Below are positions 34,630 to 42,539 of a stretch of DNA of 64,000 bases, piece by piece (the stretch's first letter is position 1; each line of letters opens with the position of its first letter). This DNA comes from Stenotrophomonas sp. MYb238 (GTDB lineage: Bacteria > Pseudomonadota > Gammaproteobacteria > Xanthomonadales > Xanthomonadaceae): NCBI RefSeq assembly GCF_009496535.1, contig NZ_WIDL01000006.1, positions 62,001 to 126,000 on the forward strand. Reading direction: 5' to 3'. The translations under genes were made by a program, and so were the position numbers. The notes beneath the pieces are model-generated. The model saw only the letters and a program-made list of their open reading frames with translations. It searched no databases and was not told the origin of the DNA.

Positions 34630-35139
34630 CTAGATCAGCCCATGCTCGGCGAACGATGCCGTTTCGTTGCCCGCAACGATGATGTGATCGAGCACGCGCA
34701 CGTCCACCAGACCCAACGCTTCCTTGAGCCGCTGGGTCAGCGCCCGGTCAGCCGCGCTCGGCTCGGGGTTTCCGCTCGGATGGTTGTGCGAAACGACGAC
34801 CGCCGCCGCATTGAGCCGCAGCGCCTCCTTGACCACTTCGCGCGGATACACCGACGCACCGTCAATAGTGCCGTGGAACATCTCCCTGTATTCGATCAGA
34901 CGATGGCGCGTATCCATGAACAGCACTACGAACACCTCATGCTCGAAGCTGGCCAACTTTGTACGCAAGTATTCCTTGACCGCCGCCGGCGAAGTGAACT
35001 CTGCTCCGCGCTGCATTTTCCGGTCAATGACCTGGCGCGCAGCTTCCAGAATGTCGTCGGCCGATGCCGGTAGATAGCGCCCGTGCGCGTCGCGCACCAG
35101 CAGACAGGAATCGAACGAGGGAAAGGACAGTTGCGACAT
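34630..35139 (-). CDS. RadC-family JAB/MPN domain protein
   Basis: The 169-residue protein has the JAMM metal site of RadC proteins: an upstream Glu in HEVFVVLFMD, and SHNHPSGNPEPSAAD (His-x-His-x10-Asp type). It lacks the N-terminal helix-hairpin-helix of chromosomal RadC, as is usual for the short copies on ICEs. A link to DNA repair is doubtful; the role on mobile elements is unknown. It has its own terminator and sits next to the integrase module, its usual Tn4371-family place. Confidence 0.9.
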   Translation of the reverse strand: MSQLSFPSFDSCLLVRDAHGRYLPASADDILEAARQVIDRKMQRGAEFTSPAAVKEYLRTKLASFEHEVFVVLFMDTRHRLIEYREMFHGTIDGASVYPREVVKEALRLNAAAVVVSHNHPSGNPEPSAADRALTQRLKEALGLVDVRVLDHIIVAGNETASFAEHGLI

Positions 35140-35490
35140 GATCGTGCTCCGGTTGCTCGGGCGGAATTGCCCGGAACCGGCGGCAGCACGGCGCAGCGCA
35201 AGCAGTCAGGGGTCGCAGACGGCCGCCAGGACGCAAGCGCGCATGGCGCGCGCCGCCCTTGACGGCGAGAACGCCGTGATACGGTGAAGGGAACAGCAAG
35301 ACCGCCCACACCCGCCCACTGCACAGAGTCGATTTTTGGCAAGCGGAGCGCGCAGGCCCGGATCAACGAGCCGGGACGGAGGCGTCAGTGATGGAAGCCC
35401 GACAGGGGCGAGACTCGCGCAGCGAAGCTCGATGCGCAGCACGACAGCGCGACGGCGGCACGCCGGGACGCCCGACTGCTTGGGACAGGA
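35140..35490. other. Intergenic region upstream of radC, with copy C of the hairpin motif
   Basis: The 351 bases contain the radC promoter at the left and copy C of the ICE motif at 35339-35399. The segment from 35400 to 35470 is rich in small inverted repeats (GCGAGACTCGC, CGAAGCTCG) and shares wording with the sequence after copy B. No gene is supported. Confidence 0.45.
35339..35399 (+). ncRNA. Recurrent hairpin motif, copy C
   Basis: The left flank GCAAGCGGAGCGCGCAG is identical to copy A. The stem GCCCGG/CCGGG differs from copies A and B but still pairs, and the right flank ACGGAGGCGTCAGTGATGGAAGCC matches copy B closely. Conservation of flanks with change in a paired stem is the pattern of covariation. 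Confidence 0.5.
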
Positions 35491-36555
35491 CTACTCGTTG
35501 TCCGTCTTGCGCTGCTCGATTTGCAACTGCGCCCGTTGCGTTGCCTGTTGCAGCCGCTCCACCAGCACGCCCCTCGGCGGCAAGGCGGTCAGATACTCGG
35601 CAACGTGGATGCCGGACTTGTCCAGCTCCAGCAATTCGATCTGCTCGCGCTTCTTGCCGGTGCAAAGGATGATCCCGAGCGGCGAGGCTTCCTCCGGCTC
35701 CCGTTCGTGCTTGTCTAGCCACCGAAGGTAAAGCTCCATCTGCCCTTTGTAGGCCGCCTTGAAGTCACCTACCTTCAACTCCACCGCAACCAGCCGCCGC
35801 AGCTTGCGGTTGTAGAACAGAAGGTCAAGGTGGAAATCCTCGTCGTCGATCGGAATGCGCTTCTGCCGGGCGACGAATGAGAAGCCCGCGCCCAGCTCCA
35901 GCAGGAAGGACTCCATTTCACGGATGATCGCCGCTTCCAAGTCGCCTTCCTGCCAAGTGTCCCGCAGGCCCAGGAAGTCGAGGATGTACGGGTCGCGCAT
36001 GACCAGGGCCGGCGACATGCGCTGCGCATCGCGCAGGGTCGCCAACTCCTGCGCTATGGTTTCTTCCGGCTTTTGGGAAAGCGCCGTGCGCTCGTACAGC
36101 ATCGAGTCGATACGCTCGCGCAGCGTCCGCACGCTCCAGCGTTGGGTGCTGGCCATCTGTGCGTAGTAGTCCCGCTGGAGCGGGTCTTTCAGCGGCATCA
36201 GGGCGATGAAGTGCGTCCAGCTCAATTCTCGTATCAGTGATACGAGAATTCGCTCGTCGGGGAAGGTGGCGGCGAACTGCACCATGCGGCGCAAGTTCTG
36301 CTCTGCAAAGCTGCTGCCGTACTCCTCCACCAACTGCGCAGCCAAGGTGGGCAGAACTTCCTTGCCGTAGGCGCCCCGGCGCCTGTCCAAGACCTGCGTG
36401 TGGATGCGTTGGCCGATGCGCCAGTAGAGCATCGTAAGCTCGCTATTCACCGTCGAGGCGGCGCGCTTGCGCGCCGCCTCGATCAGTGCCCGAATGTCGC
36501 CCAGCAGCGCCGCGGGCGCTGCGAGCGATGCTGCTGATGGCCGGCGCCCGTTCAT
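35491..36555 (-). CDS. DUF1016 (YhcG-like) PD-(D/E)XK nuclease
   Basis: The ATG at 36555 overlaps the integrase stop by 4 bases; the frame open to 37185 is a shadow within int. The 354-residue protein has the N-terminal DUF1016 helix region (LYWRIGQRIHTQVL, then GAYGKEVLPTLAAQLVEEYG) and a C-terminal nuclease core with Asp in DEDFHLDLLFYN, VELKVGDFK (ExK) and GQMELYLRWLD. Family members are proposed Holliday-junction or defence nucleases. Coupling to the integrase suggests action at excision or integration, or element maintenance; this is an inference. Confidence 0.85.
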   Translation of the reverse strand: MNGRRPSAASLAAPAALLGDIRALIEAARKRAASTVNSELTMLYWRIGQRIHTQVLDRRRGAYGKEVLPTLAAQLVEEYGSSFAEQNLRRMVQFAATFPDERILVSLIRELSWTHFIALMPLKDPLQRDYYAQMASTQRWSVRTLRERIDSMLYERTALSQKPEETIAQELATLRDAQRMSPALVMRDPYILDFLGLRDTWQEGDLEAAIIREMESFLLELGAGFSFVARQKRIPIDDEDFHLDLLFYNRKLRRLVAVELKVGDFKAAYKGQMELYLRWLDKHEREPEEASPLGIILCTGKKREQIELLELDKSGIHVAEYLTALPPRGVLVERLQQATQRAQLQIEQRKTDNE

Positions 36556-37751
36556 GCCACCGCCTCCGCAAGCTGCCGCGCGCCCGTGATGGCTTGGCGG
36601 CGGCTGGCCACCAGCTCGGCCGCCTCGCGCACCGGCTTGTCCTCGGTGTGGACGTAGTGCATGAACATCGCCACGGTCTTGTGGCCCGTCAGCTTCATTC
36701 CCACTTTGGTCGGCACACCGGAATTGGCAATGTCGGTGGTCGAGCGATGACGGATGCCGTGCGTGCCTACGTGCGGCACGCTGGCGGCCTTGAGCGTCCG
36801 GCACCAGCCGCCATAGTGCTCGCCAAAGGTCAGGTGCTTGGCCGGGTCGTTCGGCGACGGCAGGACGTAAGGGCAGCCTTCCAGACGCGGCGCCGTCGAA
36901 AGCAGCCGATAGGCTTCCTCGCTCATGGGCTTGGAAATGCCGCCAACCTTGCTGTCGGGCCACACCACGCGCCGGTTCTCGAAGTCCAGCCAGCTCCATT
37001 CGAGCGGGCAGATTTCGGAGCGCCGCGCCGCAAACTCGAATTGCAGCCGGATCGCCAACGGGATGACGTAGTTCTCCAGCCCCTCCGCCTCCAGTTTCTC
37101 CAACTGGCGGAAGATCCGCACCATTTCCTCGTCCACGATGAGCCGGGTTTCCTTGCCCGGCGGGTACATCGGGACGTGGCGGCACGGATTCGTACCGTCC
37201 GGGCGGAAGCCCCAGACTTCGGCCAAGTTGAACATCTTGCGCAGCACGCCGAAGGTCTTGTTGGCCTCGGTCGGCTTGTAGGCCAGCTTTTCCATGAGCC
37301 CCGCAATGTCGGGCCGCTTCACGTCATGCACCTTCTTGCGGCCCAGCAGCGGGATGATGTTGCGGTCGATGACGCCCTGGTAGCCGTCCTGCGTGCTGAC
37401 CTTGTTGCGCTTCTTGGAGTAGTCCTCCATGAACTTTTTGCACAACTCGGCCATCGTGGGCGCCTTGCGCGCCTCGGCCTTGGCACCGCCGGGATCACCA
37501 CCCCGGCGAACCTCGGCCAGCCAGTCCTGCGCTTTGACCCGCGCCTGTTCGACGGTTAGCTCCCCGTAGAGTCCCAGCGAGGGCTTGCGGGGCTGGCCAG
37601 AGTTCGTGCGGTACTGGAGCATGAACACCCGGCGTCCCGTCGGGGTAATCTTGCAAAGGAAGCCGGGCACGACGGTATCCCGTAGTTCGATGTCCTTCGC
37701 CTGGGGTTGCGCCGACTCTACGGCGGTCTTGGTGAGCTTGATCTTTGCCAT
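36552..37751 (-). CDS. int: Tyrosine recombinase, integrase of the Tn4371-type ICE
   Basis: The 399-residue protein has the DUF4102-like N-terminal arm-binding region (MAKIKLTKTAVESAQPQA; LRDTVVPGFLCKITPTG), a core-binding domain (about 98-185) and a full catalytic set: Arg244, His331-x-x-Arg334, His357 and Tyr366 (MFMHYVH). It is the outermost gene of the element, reading inward, and therefore should be driven from the att end. All residues needed for recombination are present, so the ICE may still move. Confidence 0.95.
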   Translation of the reverse strand: MAKIKLTKTAVESAQPQAKDIELRDTVVPGFLCKITPTGRRVFMLQYRTNSGQPRKPSLGLYGELTVEQARVKAQDWLAEVRRGGDPGGAKAEARKAPTMAELCKKFMEDYSKKRNKVSTQDGYQGVIDRNIIPLLGRKKVHDVKRPDIAGLMEKLAYKPTEANKTFGVLRKMFNLAEVWGFRPDGTNPCRHVPMYPPGKETRLIVDEEMVRIFRQLEKLEAEGLENYVIPLAIRLQFEFAARRSEICPLEWSWLDFENRRVVWPDSKVGGISKPMSEEAYRLLSTAPRLEGCPYVLPSPNDPAKHLTFGEHYGGWCRTLKAASVPHVGTHGIRHRSTTDIANSGVPTKVGMKLTGHKTVAMFMHYVHTEDKPVREAAELVASRRQAITGARQLAEAVA

Positions 37752-37928
37752 GATGACTCCTTGGAACGACCCGGATTCCAGGAGCCAGATAGGAGCGGCG
37801 CGAGGGAGAACCGGGTCAAGTTTCAGAAAGCACCGGCATATGATGGACGCGCGTAAGCTATTGATAAACCTGTTGTATCGGGCTACGTCGCAGTCCAGCG
37901 AACTACCGGGCTGGAGTCATCGTGAAAC
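37752..37928. other. ICE-chromosome junction (attachment site region)
   Basis: The boundary must lie between the integrase start and the intact chromosomal terminator at 37929-37957. Base composition drops around 37840-37890. I looked for the T-rich octamer usually quoted for Tn4371 ends and did not find it. With the other end outside the window the direct repeat cannot be defined. Confidence 0.5.
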
Positions 37929-37957
37929 AAAAAAAGGCGCAGTCTCGCGACTGCGCC
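37929..37957 (-). terminator. Rho-independent terminator of the lipoprotein gene
   Basis: A perfect 9-base stem GGCGCAGTC/GACTGCGCC with TCGC loop (37936-37957) is followed, reading leftward, by seven T residues. It ends the chromosomal lipoprotein gene at 38006 and survived insertion of the ICE beside it. Confidence 0.85.
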
Positions 37958-38005
37958 CATGGCCTGCACCTGCCGGGAGAGAGGGACGGCAGGTAGAGCC
38001 GCTTG

Positions 38006-38488
38006 CTACTTCACTTCGAACTCCTGGGTGGTGCCGACCGGCTGGCCATCCAGGGTCACGTCCGCGCGGTACTTGCCGGCGGGCCATGCGCTTGCCTTGC
38101 TGAACTCGAGATTGGTGGTATCGGTGCCGCTGGTGTTGAGCGTGGCGCTCTGCTCGCCGGCAACCTGGCCGTCCTGGTAGGTGAGCTTGGCGGCCAGCGT
38201 GGCGTTGTTGGCAGTACCGTCGGTCTTCACCGAAACGATGATCTTGTCCTTGCTGCCGATCATGGCCACCGGCGTCACCGACTTGTCGGCCGCGGCCATG
38301 GTGCCGACGGTGACCGCGGTGACGTTGACCGCCGGAGCAGGAGCCGGGGCCGGCTCGCTCATCGGCGCGGGTGCCGGCGTGTTGGTCATCGGCGGCGGCG
38401 TGGTTTCTTCCTTCTTCTTGCAGCCGGCCAGGGCCAGCGTACCGGCCAGGGCGATCATCAGGACACTGCTGAGCGAAGTCTTCTTCAT
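38006..38488 (-). CDS. Hypothetical lipoprotein with Pro/Ala-rich linker
   Basis: The 160-residue product has a lipoprotein signal (LALAGC, Cys23) followed by KKKEETTPPPM and a Pro/Ala-rich linker up to about residue 55. The C-terminal half is beta-rich (AMIGSKDKIIVSVKTDG, then AGKYRADVTLDGQPVG). I recognise it only as a protein type common in Xanthomonadaceae. A periplasmic or outer-membrane lipoprotein is certain enough; function is not. Its terminator marks the chromosomal side of the ICE junction. Confidence 0.7.
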   Translation of the reverse strand: MKKTSLSSVLMIALAGTLALAGCKKKEETTPPPMTNTPAPAPMSEPAPAPAPAVNVTAVTVGTMAAADKSVTPVAMIGSKDKIIVSVKTDGTANNATLAAKLTYQDGQVAGEQSATLNTSGTDTTNLEFSKASAWPAGKYRADVTLDGQPVGTTQEFEVK

Positions 38489-38534
38489 GGGATGCTCCGG
38501 AATGGGAGGGAGTGGGCGGTCGGGCCTGGTGGCC

Positions 38535-38834
38535 TCAGCCCTGGCGGGGCGGGATCTTCAGGGTCTGCCCGGGGAAGATCTTGTCCGGGTCGTCGAGCAC
38601 GTCGCGGTTGGCTTCGAAGATCCGCTTCCATGCATTGGCGTCGCCCAGCTGGTTCTTGGCGATCCGCGAAAGGCTGTCGCCCTTCTGCACGGTGTAGGAC
38701 TGCTCACCCACGATCTGCGCGGTGGAATCCACCCGCGCCGTCACGTCGGAAAAATCCGCCTTCTGTACGACCTCGGCCGTGCTGTCCACTTTGGACGTCA
38801 CGTCCGAGAAATCGGCCTTCTTGTCGTTGCTCAT
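38535..38834 (-). CDS. LysM-domain protein with duplicated N-terminal segment
   Basis: The 99-residue protein ends in a LysM domain (YTVQKGDSLSRIAKNQLGDA, then IFEANRDVLDDPDKIFPGQT), like the C-terminus of YgaU/Kbp. It has no signal peptide. The first 45 residues contain two near-identical copies of KADFSDVTSKVDSTA. A cytoplasmic or stress-linked role as in Kbp is possible. It lies 46 bases upstream of the lipoprotein gene in the same direction. Confidence 0.85.
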   Translation of the reverse strand: MSNDKKADFSDVTSKVDSTAEVVQKADFSDVTARVDSTAQIVGEQSYTVQKGDSLSRIAKNQLGDANAWKRIFEANRDVLDDPDKIFPGQTLKIPPRQG

Positions 38835-38939
38835 CGGGTCGTTCCTCCTCGGCTGGGTGCAACGATTGCACCCCCCGCGTTAAGGAACCATCGCGCCGGC
38901 GTAAAGCCGGCGTATACCCGGAAGACAATCCCGGCCGGA

Positions 38940-39752
38940 TTACTGGCGGGGGTCGCGGAATGGGCGGTGGCCGGCGGCGAAGTCGGCGGTCGAACGGCGC
39001 GGGTTGATGTCCAGGCCGCCGCGGCGGGTGTAGCGCGCCTCCACGTCCAGCGAACGGCAGCCGCAGTGGCGCAACAGGTCGAGGAAGAGGCGCTCCACGC
39101 ATTGCTCGTGGAATTCGGCGTGGTCGCGGTAGCTGGCCAGGTAGCGCAGCAGGCCGCCGCGGTCGATGCGCGGGCCCGCGTAGCGGATGCTCACGCTGGC
39201 CCAGTCGGGCTGGCCGGTCACCGGGCAGTTGGACTTGAGCAGGGCCGAAACCAGGGTTTCGGCGACCACGTCGCCGGCGTCGGCGCGCAGGAAGCCGGCC
39301 TGCGGCGGGCCGTAGTGGTCGATGTCCAGGTCCAGGCCGTCGATGGAGTCGCCCTCGGCATCGGCCACGGGCGGCAGGCCGAATTCGACCACGACCTCGG
39401 CACCGGCGCAGGCGGAAAGATCGGCGGCGATGCGCCCGCGCACGTCGGCGGCGCTGCCCAAACGCGCGGCGTTGAGGGAGTTCAGGTAGAGCTTGAGCGA
39501 CTTGGACTCGACCAGGTTGGGCGAGGCGGCCGGCACCCACAGCGTGGCGGTGGCCACGCAGGGCTTGCCGCGCGTGTCCAGCCAGCCCAGCTCGTACACG
39601 TGCCAGCGGTCCTGGCCGACGAAGGGCAGCGCGGCATCGAGACCGATCTCGGCACGCGCGGCGGCGCGCGGAATCGGGAACAGCAGGCCCGGGTCGTACT
39701 GCGCGGGGTAGGCGACCTCGCGGCCGAGGCTGGAATCGTGGGGGGTGTTCAT
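38940..39752 (-). CDS. queF: QueF, NADPH-dependent 7-cyano-7-deazaguanine reductase
   Basis: The 270-residue protein is the long, two-half form of QueF as in E. coli. It reduces preQ0 to preQ1 in queuosine synthesis. The substrate-binding [11 protein letters not shown] motif is at 82-92. The catalytic Cys176 and Asp183 ([11 protein letters not shown]) and His215 have the same spacing as in the E. coli enzyme. Start and length agree with the family. The neighbours are not part of the pathway. Confidence 0.95.
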   Translation of the reverse strand: MNTPHDSSLGREVAYPAQYDPGLLFPIPRAAARAEIGLDAALPFVGQDRWHVYELGWLDTRGKPCVATATLWVPAASPNLVESKSLKLYLNSLNAARLGSAADVRGRIAADLSACAGAEVVVEFGLPPVADAEGDSIDGLDLDIDHYGPPQAGFLRADAGDVVAETLVSALLKSNCPVTGQPDWASVSIRYAGPRIDRGGLLRYLASYRDHAEFHEQCVERLFLDLLRHCGCRSLDVEARYTRRGGLDINPRRSTADFAAGHRPFRDPRQ

Positions 39753-39806
39753 GCGGCAATTGTAGGAGCTGTTACGTTAGCCGCGCCTGCATCGGAGCCG
39801 ACCGCC

Positions 39807-40202
39807 ATGATCCGACCGTCCACGACACTGGCCCTGCTGCTGGGCCTGGCCGCCTGCCAGGGACAACCGCCACAGACGCCCCCCACGATCGTGCATGCCC
39901 GGGCCGATTCGGCGAACACCCTGGAGGTCGGGCAGATCCTGGAGGTCGCGCTGGAAGGCAACGCCGGCACCGGCTACCAGTGGCAGGTGGTCGAGAGCGG
40001 ACAGCCGCAGCTGGCCGCCATCGCGCCGTCGGCCGATACCGCCACGGCGGCGCCGGCCCGGCCCGGCGGCCCTGTCCTGCAGCGCCTGCGGTTCCGCGCG
40101 GAGCAGCCCGGGCAAGCGCTGCTGCGGCTGGAGTACCGGCGGCCCTGGGAGCGCGGCGAACCGGCCGCGCGCACCGCCGACTACCGGGTCGACGTCCGCT
40201 GA
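39807..40202 (+). CDS. Chagasin-family (I42) cysteine-peptidase inhibitor, lipoprotein
   Basis: The 131-residue protein starts at 39807 with a lipoprotein signal (LAAC, Cys17). Two loop motifs of the chagasin family are present: GNAGTGYQW (51-59; the NPTTG loop) and RRPWE (111-115). Such inhibitors block C1-type cysteine peptidases. It is expressed divergently from queF and convergently with the M20 gene, three bases apart from its stop. Confidence 0.85.
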   Translation: MIRPSTTLALLLGLAACQGQPPQTPPTIVHARADSANTLEVGQILEVALEGNAGTGYQWQVVESGQPQLAAIAPSADTATAAPARPGGPVLQRLRFRAEQPGQALLRLEYRRPWERGEPAARTADYRVDVR

Positions 40203-40205
40203 AGC

Positions 40206-41522
40206 TTATCCCTGCGCGCCGTGCAGGTAGTCCAGCGACACCTGCAGCAGCGCGCGCAGACCCACGTCCAGCGCCTTCTCGTCGAGCAGGAACCTGGGCG
40301 AGTGGTTGCTGGGCGCGGTGGCCGGGTCGATGCCCGCGCCGGTGGAGCCGACGAAGAAGAACATCGCCGGCACCTGCTGGGCATACAGCGAGAAGTCCTC
40401 CGAGCCCATCTGCAGCGGCGGCTCGTAGACATTGTCCTTGCCGACCACGGCCTGCAGGCTGGGCAGCATGCGCGCGGTCAGCGCCGGGTCGTTGACCGTG
40501 GCCGGGTTGCCGTCCTTCTCGTAGATGTCGGTGGTGGCGGTGGCGCCATGCGCGGCGGCGGTGTGCTCGGCGACGTTGCGCAGGTCGGCGAAGATCTGCC
40601 GGCGCATGTCCGCATCGAAGGTGCGGATGGTGCCGACCATCTCCACCACGTCGGGAATGATGTTGTAGCGGATGCCGCCCTTGATCGCGCCGAAGGTCAG
40701 TACCGCCGGTTGCCTGGACAGGTTGGCACGGCGGCTGACGATGGTCTGCGCGGTGCCGATCAGGTCGGAGGCGGCCACGATCGGGTCGATGCCGTTCCAC
40801 GGCGCCGAGCCGTGGGTCTGGCGGCCGTTGACGGTGATGGCGAAACGGTCGGATGCGGCCATCAGCGGGCCGCCGCGCACGGCGATCTGCCCGGCCTGGA
40901 CGCTGGAGAACACGTGCAGGCCGAACACGGCCTCGGGCTTGAAGTCCTTGAACAGCCCTTCCTTGAGCATCAGTTCGGCGCCGCCCTGCTCCGGCGGCGG
41001 CGCGCCTTCCTCGGCCGGCTGGAAGATCAGCATCACCTCGCCGGGCAACCTGTCGCGCATCGCCACCAGCGCGTCGGCCACGCCCAGCAGGGTGGCGGTA
41101 TGCGCGTCGTGGCCGCAGGCATGCATCACCCCGACCTTCTCGCCGCGGTACTCGGAGGTGGCGGTGGAGGCGAAGGGCAGCCCGGTCTGCTCGGTCACCG
41201 GCAATGCGTCCATGTCCGCGCGCAGGGCGATCTTCGGCCCCGGCAGGGCGCCCTTGATGATCGCCACCACGCCGTGCACGGCGACGCCCGTCTTCGGCTG
41301 CAGGCCCATCGCGCGCAGGCGCTCGGCGACCTTGGCGGCGGTGCGTTCCTCGCGGTTGGACAGCTCCGGATGCTGGTGGAAGTCGCGGCGCCACTCCACC
41401 ACCTGCCGCTGCAGGCGCGCGGCGGCGGCGGCCACTTCCGGGCGTTGCGTGGTTTCGGCCTGCGCCAGCAGCGGCGACAGGGCGCACAACAAGGCGGGCA
41501 GCAACACGGTCTTGCGGGCCAT
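40206..41522 (-). CDS. Exported M20-family amidohydrolase/carboxypeptidase
   Basis: The 438-residue protein has a Sec signal (LLPALLCALSPLLAQAE) and the M20D pattern: WRRDFHQHPELSNRE, ALRADMDALPV, the metal motif GVMHACGHDAHTATLLG, FQPAEEG and the dimer-domain segment NGRQTHGSAPWNGIDP. Relatives hydrolyse N-acyl amino acids, hippurate or related amides. The signal places this one in the periplasm. The exact substrate cannot be read from sequence. Confidence 0.9.
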   Translation of the reverse strand: MARKTVLLPALLCALSPLLAQAETTQRPEVAAAAARLQRQVVEWRRDFHQHPELSNREERTAAKVAERLRAMGLQPKTGVAVHGVVAIIKGALPGPKIALRADMDALPVTEQTGLPFASTATSEYRGEKVGVMHACGHDAHTATLLGVADALVAMRDRLPGEVMLIFQPAEEGAPPPEQGGAELMLKEGLFKDFKPEAVFGLHVFSSVQAGQIAVRGGPLMAASDRFAITVNGRQTHGSAPWNGIDPIVAASDLIGTAQTIVSRRANLSRQPAVLTFGAIKGGIRYNIIPDVVEMVGTIRTFDADMRRQIFADLRNVAEHTAAAHGATATTDIYEKDGNPATVNDPALTARMLPSLQAVVGKDNVYEPPLQMGSEDFSLYAQQVPAMFFFVGSTGAGIDPATAPSNHSPRFLLDEKALDVGLRALLQVSLDYLHGAQG

Positions 41523-41641
41523 CGGCGGGTTTCCTCGGCAGCGGAACGATGCGTCGACTGTAGCGGATGTTGTTTCCTTCCTGCTTGCTGCATGGCGATA
41601 CCGCCAGCACGATGCCGATCAACGGCCGGCGCGCACAGGCA

Positions 41642-42328
41642 TCAAGACGACTTCGGGATCACCGCGTAGATTCCATGATGGTTCAAGTAATCCATGGAGT
41701 TGGTCGGCAGCCGGATGGCCACGATGGCTATTTTTCCGCCACTTCCGTTCCTGGGGAAAAACACCTGCGCATGGGACCAGTATTTGTTTCTCACCATTTT
41801 CCGGTAAATCGGCCCGGTCATGTCGAACACCTCGCCTTCGTAGGCCAACCGGTAGGTGGCCACGCCATAGCGATCCGTGGGGATCGACGCAATCGGTCCG
41901 AGGTACTCATTGGTGTGCGACTCGGACCCCAGCGATTCATAGCCGACCACGCGCAGCACGCTGTCCTTGCGCGCCCAGTAATCCCTGTAACCATCATTCA
42001 CTTCACGGGGAATGGCGGAGTCCAGGATGAAAGGCTCCTCGTCACCGGCGCTCAAATCCCGGATGTAGGCAAGCAGCACCCTGCCCTGCTCCGTGCTTTC
42101 GTCCACAAGCGGCGCCAGATCTTTCAGGCTCAGAATGGCCGCCCTGCCACTCCATGACCACGGCAAACGAACGGAGGCCTTGTCCGTGATCCTGATGATC
42201 TGGTAACGCGAGTCGTCGCCCCGAGGGCCGTCCTTCTTTGCCCATGCAGCAAATGGGTTCATCGAGATTCCCAGCAATGAGACGAGTACGAGGGGCTTGC
42301 CAAGCATCCTGACAATCCTGCTGGCCAT
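41642..42328 (-). CDS. Hypothetical exported protein
   Basis: I place the start at 42328, giving 228 residues with a signal peptide (MASRIVRMLGKPLVLVSLLG, cleavage near AWAK). The mature part is mixed alpha/beta with many aromatic residues; no domain is recognised. It is divergent from the mdtA gene across about 210 bases. The longer open frame to 42580 would cover the mdt promoter region and is not preferred. Confidence 0.55.
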   Translation of the reverse strand: MASRIVRMLGKPLVLVSLLGISMNPFAAWAKKDGPRGDDSRYQIIRITDKASVRLPWSWSGRAAILSLKDLAPLVDESTEQGRVLLAYIRDLSAGDEEPFILDSAIPREVNDGYRDYWARKDSVLRVVGYESLGSESHTNEYLGPIASIPTDRYGVATYRLAYEGEVFDMTGPIYRKMVRNKYWSHAQVFFPRNGSGGKIAIVAIRLPTNSMDYLNHHGIYAVIPKSS

Positions 42329-42395
42329 CGGCGGCTTTCCTGGACTGCGGCTGGCAGGTGAATGTAGGGCAAACGGACGGGGCCGACGAGTGTCA

Positions 42396-42431
42396 ACCAA
42401 TACGGCACGGAACCGTTCACCACCAATACGG
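42396..42431. promoter_or_regulatory. Direct repeat in the mdt upstream region
   Basis: ACCAATACGG occurs twice (42396-42405 and 42422-42431), 26 bases apart, in the gap between the hypothetical gene and mdtA. Spacing and position fit a regulator site for either gene. No adjacent regulator gene is present. Confidence 0.3.
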
Positions 42432-42539
42432 GTCTGAGCGCGTGGCCCATCGGTCATGCGCCAGCCGTCACGGGCCGGCGTTATGCTCTGCGCCGTTCCG
42501 CCAGCCCCTTCGCCAATCGGTTCCTCGGGAGTTTTCCGC

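Noticed and set aside
35491-37185. 564-residue form of the DUF1016 protein
   Set aside because: The first 210 codons lie inside the integrase gene in another frame; the family start MNGRRP at 36555 is correct.
37752-37990. TTTTTCAT-type attachment octamer of Tn4371
   Set aside because: Looked for on both strands; only the A/T run of the terminator is present, so no att core is annotated.
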